Virus record (IMG/VR): IMGVR_UViG_3300045049_000313 | Location: 1-55,041 of that record | Reading direction: 5' to 3' (one strand) | DNA length: 55,041 nucleotides | From: a virus | Shown: positions 52,257 through 55,041 of the stretch, in pieces | Position numbering within the stretch: position 1 is the stretch's first letter | Layout: every line of letters begins with the position of its first letter | Translations under genes and position numbers: made by a program | Notes under the pieces: model-generated | What the model was told of the DNA's origin: nothing | The model's input: only the letters and a program-made list of their open reading frames with translations | The model's database searches: none

Positions 52257-52595
52257 ATGGAAAGAAATATTTTTGATGAAACACTCGCCAAGCTTATTAG
52301 CTTAAACGGTTCTGACTTTGTTTTTAAAGAATCAGAAAAGTTGATTTATCCCGGTCAGATAGCTTTGTTTAAACTCGGTAACTTAACCGGTGAAATACCG
52401 GTTTATGTTCATGCTGCACATGAGCTATCGGGACAATGGAAATATGATTTGATCTTTACGTGGTTAGAGGAAGGCAGCTGGCAACTTGAAAGGGCCTATA
52501 ATATCAGCGGTAGACTGTTGAAGAACATACCAAAGGAAACGTATAACAATGAATTTTGGCAGGCGTATAAAAAAGAACATGGGTTTGAAGCTTAA
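52257..52595 (+). CDS. Hypothetical protein, 112 residues
   Basis: A separately expressed protein after the late terminator, with its own promoter box. IYPGQIALFKLGNLTGEIPV, then WKYDLIFTWLEEGSWQLERA and LLKNIPKETYNNEFWQAYKK, suggests an alpha/beta fold with a helical end. Being expressed apart from the lytic genes suggests a possible prophage cargo gene. No family recognised. Confidence 0.55.
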   Translation: MERNIFDETLAKLISLNGSDFVFKESEKLIYPGQIALFKLGNLTGEIPVYVHAAHELSGQWKYDLIFTWLEEGSWQLERAYNISGRLLKNIPKETYNNEFWQAYKKEHGFEA

Positions 52596-52625
52596 GCCAA
52601 AATAGAAGAACATGGTTTAGAAATG

Positions 52626-52652
52626 GCCTCGGTATTCTTGCCGGGGCTTTTT
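52626..52652. terminator. Bidirectional-type terminator
   Basis: GCCTCGG (52626-52632) pairs with CCGGGGC (52641-52647, one G-T pair) with loop TATTCTTG and a T5 tract. It lies between the converging genes at 52257-52595 and 52651-52869 and its T run overlaps the stop codon of the latter. Confidence 0.7.
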
Positions 52653-52869
52653 AATGTGTCTTATCATACATGCGCTGCATTAATCTTATTTCAGCGAGCA
52701 ACCTTTGCAACATAAATTCCACATTAGTAAGCTCTGCCCGATTGGTACGGTCAAGCCGGCCCATGATAAGAGTTTCGGTATCGCGTCCTAATTGGGTTAT
52801 CTTTTCAGGACTTCCGGCGATACTCATTTCTTTTTGAATGTCGTCCCATGTCATTCGTGATAGTTTCAT
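52651..52869 (-). CDS. Hypothetical helical protein, 72 residues
   Basis: The last gene of the leftward operon. An all-helical sequence (MTWDDIQKEMSIAGSPEKIT, then FMLQRLLAEIRLMQRMYDK) with heptad-like leucines suggests a small dimer or bundle. No family recognised. Confidence 0.5.
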   Translation of the reverse strand: MKLSRMTWDDIQKEMSIAGSPEKITQLGRDTETLIMGRLDRTNRAELTNVEFMLQRLLAEIRLMQRMYDKTH

Positions 52870-52899
52870 ATATTCTCCCGGCTCCTTCCCGGGCAGGGG

Positions 52900-53187
52900 C
52901 TACTTATATAATATTGAATAAAACATACCGGCAAGTTGTTCCTTAGCGCCATGCACTTTATTAATATCTATTTGGCACGCCATCGCTATTTGCTCCTTTG
53001 TTAGGCCCTTTAAAGCAGTCCACAATGCTTTTATTTCCTCTTTGGAATAGTCGCGAAGGTTTTCTGATTCAGTCGTTATCCCAGTGGTTAATGTGAATAC
53101 CGCTGCGAATATTTTCTTAGAATTGCCGGTTGGTATTAACGGGTTTAATCCCTGCTTTTTTAATAGGTGGTTTTCCCAGCTTCCCAT
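52900..53187 (-). CDS. Hypothetical protein, 95 residues
   Basis: The C-terminal half (DYSKEEIKALWTALKGLTKE, then QIAMACQIDINKVHGAKEQL) looks like a small HTH: helix, turn and recognition helix with IDINKVHG. This could be a DNA-binding protein of the leftward operon. The N-terminal part is basic and hydrophobic. No named family recognised. Confidence 0.5.
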   Translation of the reverse strand: MGSWENHLLKKQGLNPLIPTGNSKKIFAAVFTLTTGITTESENLRDYSKEEIKALWTALKGLTKEQIAMACQIDINKVHGAKEQLAGMFYSILYK

Positions 53188-53217
53188 ACTCTCCCGGTCA
53201 CGCTTCCGGGTGGCGTT

Positions 53218-53412
53218 TTATTTTCTAAATTGTTTTACCCAATCAATTACCGGCTGGTGCCAATTATCCGGCAATCCACGCCGGCCATCGACGAATTTCT
53301 TTAACGTTCCTTCAGGCATTTGCAATTCGCGCTCTATTTTATAAATGCTAATGAGATCCTTGCGTCCGATCAACCATTGCAGGTTCTTATCAATTGTCCT
53401 TTGCCGCGTCAT
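53218..53412 (-). CDS. Small HTH-like protein, 64 residues
   Basis: ATG 53412 (MTRQRTIDKNLQWLIGRKDL) is chosen over a longer frame that lies within the next upstream gene. The core ISIYKIERELQMPEGTLKKF, then VDGRRGLPDNWHQPVIDWVK, fits a helix-turn-helix in which the second helix has EGTLKKFVDGRRG. It is typical in length for small DNA-binding accessory proteins. It overlaps the upstream gene by 23 bases. Confidence 0.6.
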   Translation of the reverse strand: MTRQRTIDKNLQWLIGRKDLISIYKIERELQMPEGTLKKFVDGRRGLPDNWHQPVIDWVKQFRK

Positions 53413-53719
53413 CTGTATCAATGTTTTTATCTTCAAATTCCAGGTACGAGCGAAACCAGCGCCATGCACGATCAAGCAAAGGTATTACCTGTTGTTCGGG
53501 CTCAGTCGCAAAGTCAGTTGTAAAAAAGTGATAAGCCGATAAGGTCCATTCTTCGACCACTCCGTCACTATTCTGAAATTGGAAATGCTTGTAAATTCTG
53601 TCAATTTCGGCATGCCCCTCCGTGCATCTTATTATTGCTTTCGGGTCAAGCAGGTGAATAACCCAAAGGCCGGACTGTTCCGGCCTCATAGGATTTTCTG
53701 CAAGTAAGAATTTATTCAT
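53390..53719 (-). CDS. Hypothetical protein, 109 residues
   Basis: Starts at ATG 53719 in a TAATG overlap with the upstream gene. The pattern (SGLWVIHLLDPKAIIRCTEG, then VEEWTLSAYHFFTTDFATEP) is alpha/beta with an acidic C-terminus (DKNIDTDDAAKDN). AEIDRIYKHFQFQNSDG sits in the middle. No family recognised. Confidence 0.5.
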   Translation of the reverse strand: MNKFLLAENPMRPEQSGLWVIHLLDPKAIIRCTEGHAEIDRIYKHFQFQNSDGVVEEWTLSAYHFFTTDFATEPEQQVIPLLDRAWRWFRSYLEFEDKNIDTDDAAKDN

Positions 53720-54252
53720 TACAATAACCTCCATATTCGTTTGACCTGTGAATCAGTTTCCTCGGTCTTAGTCCTGTAATAGCGTTCAGGTAGATATTTA
53801 AGCATGTTACGTATAGTTTGATATTCCTCAGCGGGGAAAAGAAAACTATCACCTATTTTCATCTTTGAAAGTTTTCGCAGGTATTCGTTTGATTTACCTT
53901 TACGATAAGGTACATCACTTTCTATGTCACTGTCATCATGCTCGGTGTCATGGCTATAAAGTTGAGTAATTTTTAATTCAGAAATCTTGTGGGCCACAGA
54001 ACTTACACTCCTGCCTAATAATGCCGCCAGCTCAGTATAGGTATGTGAAGAGGCGTTTTCTGCCAAAAACACCATTTCATCTTTGGACCAGGATTTTTGA
54101 TTACTTTTTTCGGTTAATCCTAAAAATGAAGCCCTCCAGCGGACAGCATAGACGCTTCGATCAAGATGCATGGTAATTTGATTCAAAGGAATCAATCCAT
54201 AATTATGTTTAAGATATTCATCTTCCTGGTCGGTCCAATGCTTTTGATTCAT
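53719..54252 (-). CDS. Tandem Myb/SANT-like HTH protein
   Basis: A 177-residue protein with two repeats of a Trp-anchored helix-turn-helix: WTDQEDEYLKHNYGLIPLNQ with ITMHLDRSVYAVRWRASFLG, and WSKDEMVFLAENASSHTYTE with LAALLGRSVSSVAHKISELK. Each has the WT/S..E...L...Y......I...L.RS..AV..R/K layout of Myb/SANT-like phage HTH proteins. The C-terminal third (KIGDSFLFPAEEYQTIRNML) could be an effector domain. Tandem repeats suggest binding of a bipartite or repeated DNA site. It lies second in the leftward operon, behind a terminator-like hairpin. Confidence 0.7.
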   Translation of the reverse strand: MNQKHWTDQEDEYLKHNYGLIPLNQITMHLDRSVYAVRWRASFLGLTEKSNQKSWSKDEMVFLAENASSHTYTELAALLGRSVSSVAHKISELKITQLYSHDTEHDDSDIESDVPYRKGKSNEYLRKLSKMKIGDSFLFPAEEYQTIRNMLKYLPERYYRTKTEETDSQVKRIWRLL

Positions 54253-54262
54253 AATAGACGTG

Positions 54263-54283
54263 AAAAAAGGGCCCGAAGGCCCG
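54263..54283 (-). terminator. Leftward terminator inside the leftward operon
   Basis: On the minus strand GGGCC-TTCG-GGCCC is followed by TTTTTT. It lies between the first gene (54292-54801) and the HTH gene at 53719-54252, so downstream genes would need readthrough or another promoter. Confidence 0.75.
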
Positions 54284-54291
54284 GTTAAATA

Positions 54292-54801
54292 TTAATCTTC
54301 AGTTTCTTCATCAACAATACCCAACTGCTCTTTGGCGTAATCGCGTATGGTATCATCAACATAACCGCCGTAGTCCGCAATCAACTTTAACTCATGTTCA
54401 TTACAATCAGAAAGGAGGCGGGTGTATGTGGTATCATACTGTCCGTCCAGGTCGATGCGGCCAATGCCGGTTACAGCTTCGGCCTCAGTTAAGCCAACCG
54501 GGGAGCCATTGCAATCAGTATATATTTTTTCACCCAGAGGCAAGCCAATTTTTTCAAAAAATGAAATAGCAGCGGTGTCGCTGTCTAAAGCCTGCTCGAA
54601 TTTATTTTGCAAATTTTCACGGCCTTTTATTTTTTTTCCAATTTCATAGGCATTTTCATAACTTAAAAAAAGATCGTCAGTGTAATGGGTAATTTTATTT
54701 TCGCCCAAAAAAGTAATGTGACCAGGATTATTGAAACGACCGCCACGGCCAATGTGAAAGGCTACGATTGTTGATTGAGCGAAGTTGTTGGAGTTTGTCA
54801 T
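54292..54801 (-). CDS. Hypothetical protein, 169 residues
   Basis: The first gene of the leftward operon, starting at ATG 54801 close to the repeat promoter. IVAFHIGRGGRFNNPGHITF opens a beta-rich part, then LFLSYENAYEIGKKIKGREN and SPVGLTEAEAVTGIGRIDLD, with an acidic C-terminus (QLGIVDEETED). I recall similar proteins in Bacteroidetes plasmids and phages but no function. Its promoter, with an operator palindrome, suggests repression in one phage state. Expressed in the lysogen or early in lysis; the sequence does not decide. Confidence 0.6.
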   Translation of the reverse strand: MTNSNNFAQSTIVAFHIGRGGRFNNPGHITFLGENKITHYTDDLFLSYENAYEIGKKIKGRENLQNKFEQALDSDTAAISFFEKIGLPLGEKIYTDCNGSPVGLTEAEAVTGIGRIDLDGQYDTTYTRLLSDCNEHELKLIADYGGYVDDTIRDYAKEQLGIVDEETED

Positions 54802-54804
54802 TTT

Positions 54805-55041
54805 TCGATCGCCATTTGATTTTGTAAGTTCCCGGTTGCGGTTCCGGTCTTTTTGTTAATTGATAGATCAAAGATACAACCTATTTCGATTAGTCCAAAT
54901 ATTTGGACAATATTTATTTTCTATTTTCACTCTTATTGACCGCCGTCAATTCCTTTGCTCCTTTCTGAAGATATCGCTATCTTTATTATGGCTCTTGTTC
55001 TCTCCCTTCGGAGCCATCCCGGTATTAGTGCCGGGATTTTT
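54805..55041. repeat. Right copy of imperfect terminal direct repeat
   Basis: This copy matches 1-236 with three substitutions and one indel. It holds the promoter and operator of the leftward operon (54869-54908) and, beyond, a partial copy of the 3' end of the HTH gene at 141-500. Confidence 0.9.
54869..54908 (-). promoter_or_regulatory. Leftward operon promoter with palindromic operator (right copy)
   Basis: This is identical to the left copy: TTTG (54896-54899 on the minus strand), 19 bases, TATCTTTG (54869-54876), with the 16-bp palindrome at 54893-54908 over the -33 box. Transcription should begin about 60 bases before ATG 54801. Confidence 0.8.

Overview
This window reads as the essentially complete genome of a temperate, long-tailed (siphovirus-like) phage of a Bacteroidetes host, most plausibly Sphingobacteriaceae or Chitinophagaceae. 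Three things point there. Promoters match the Bacteroidetes form TTTG-N19/20-TAnnTTTG. Shine-Dalgarno sequences are mostly absent. Many proteins look like those of Bacteroidetes phages and prophages. The first 236 bases recur at the right end (54805-55041) with three substitutions and one indel, so the molecule is probably circular or terminally redundant, with a unit of about 54.8 kb. A 51-base 3' fragment of tRNA-Gly(CCC), including CCA, lies beside the integrase inside phage DNA, so it looks like attP rather than a prophage end.

Layout. 0.1-2.7 kb: leftward HTH genes, integrase and attP. 2.7-4.5 kb: zinc-ribbon gene, a candidate attenuator RNA, and a divergent CI/Cro-type switch with 19-bp palindromic operators. 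4.5-8.2 kb: small early genes and many terminator-like hairpins. 8.2-15.5 kb: replication and recombination (two proteins with SSB-like acidic tips, RecB-like nuclease, SNF2-type helicase, VRR-NUC, PrimPol-SF3 protein). 15.6-19.5 kb: three DNA methyltransferases and an HD-domain protein. 19.5-23.7 kb: small accessory genes, HNH nuclease and a mini LuxR-type HTH protein. 23.7-30.7 kb: small terminase, sigma-like protein, glycosyltransferases (one split by an in-frame TAG) and large terminase. 30.7-39.1 kb: connector and tail genes through the tape measure. 39.1-40.0 kb: two leftward cargo genes, a lipoprotein and a GIY-YIG nuclease. 40.0-49.5 kb: protease, scaffold-like, capsid, portal, connector and fibre genes. 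49.6-52.1 kb: membrane proteins, spanin-like protein and CHAP endolysin. 52.2-54.8 kb: one rightward gene and a leftward operon driven from the terminal-repeat promoter.

How it works together. The CI/Cro region would set lysis or lysogeny, and the integrase would recombine attP with a host tRNA-Gly gene. The phage has a primase-helicase, nucleases and an SSB-like protein but no recognisable DNA polymerase, so it probably borrows the host's. The methyltransferases probably protect its DNA. Three to four glycosyltransferase or methyltransferase products between the terminase genes probably modify virion or host glycans. Tail genes precede head genes, which is unusual.

The items most worth a second look are: a 123-nt pseudoknotted, tRNA-like RNA at 31816-31938; a cytosine methyltransferase gene with a 278-codon second open frame that itself looks like a known phage protein; the amber-interrupted glycosyltransferase; an attenuator-like RNA aimed antisense at the repressor gene; and terminator hairpins directly in front of start codons, which suggest antitermination. 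No CRISPR array, insertion sequence or intact tRNA gene was seen.
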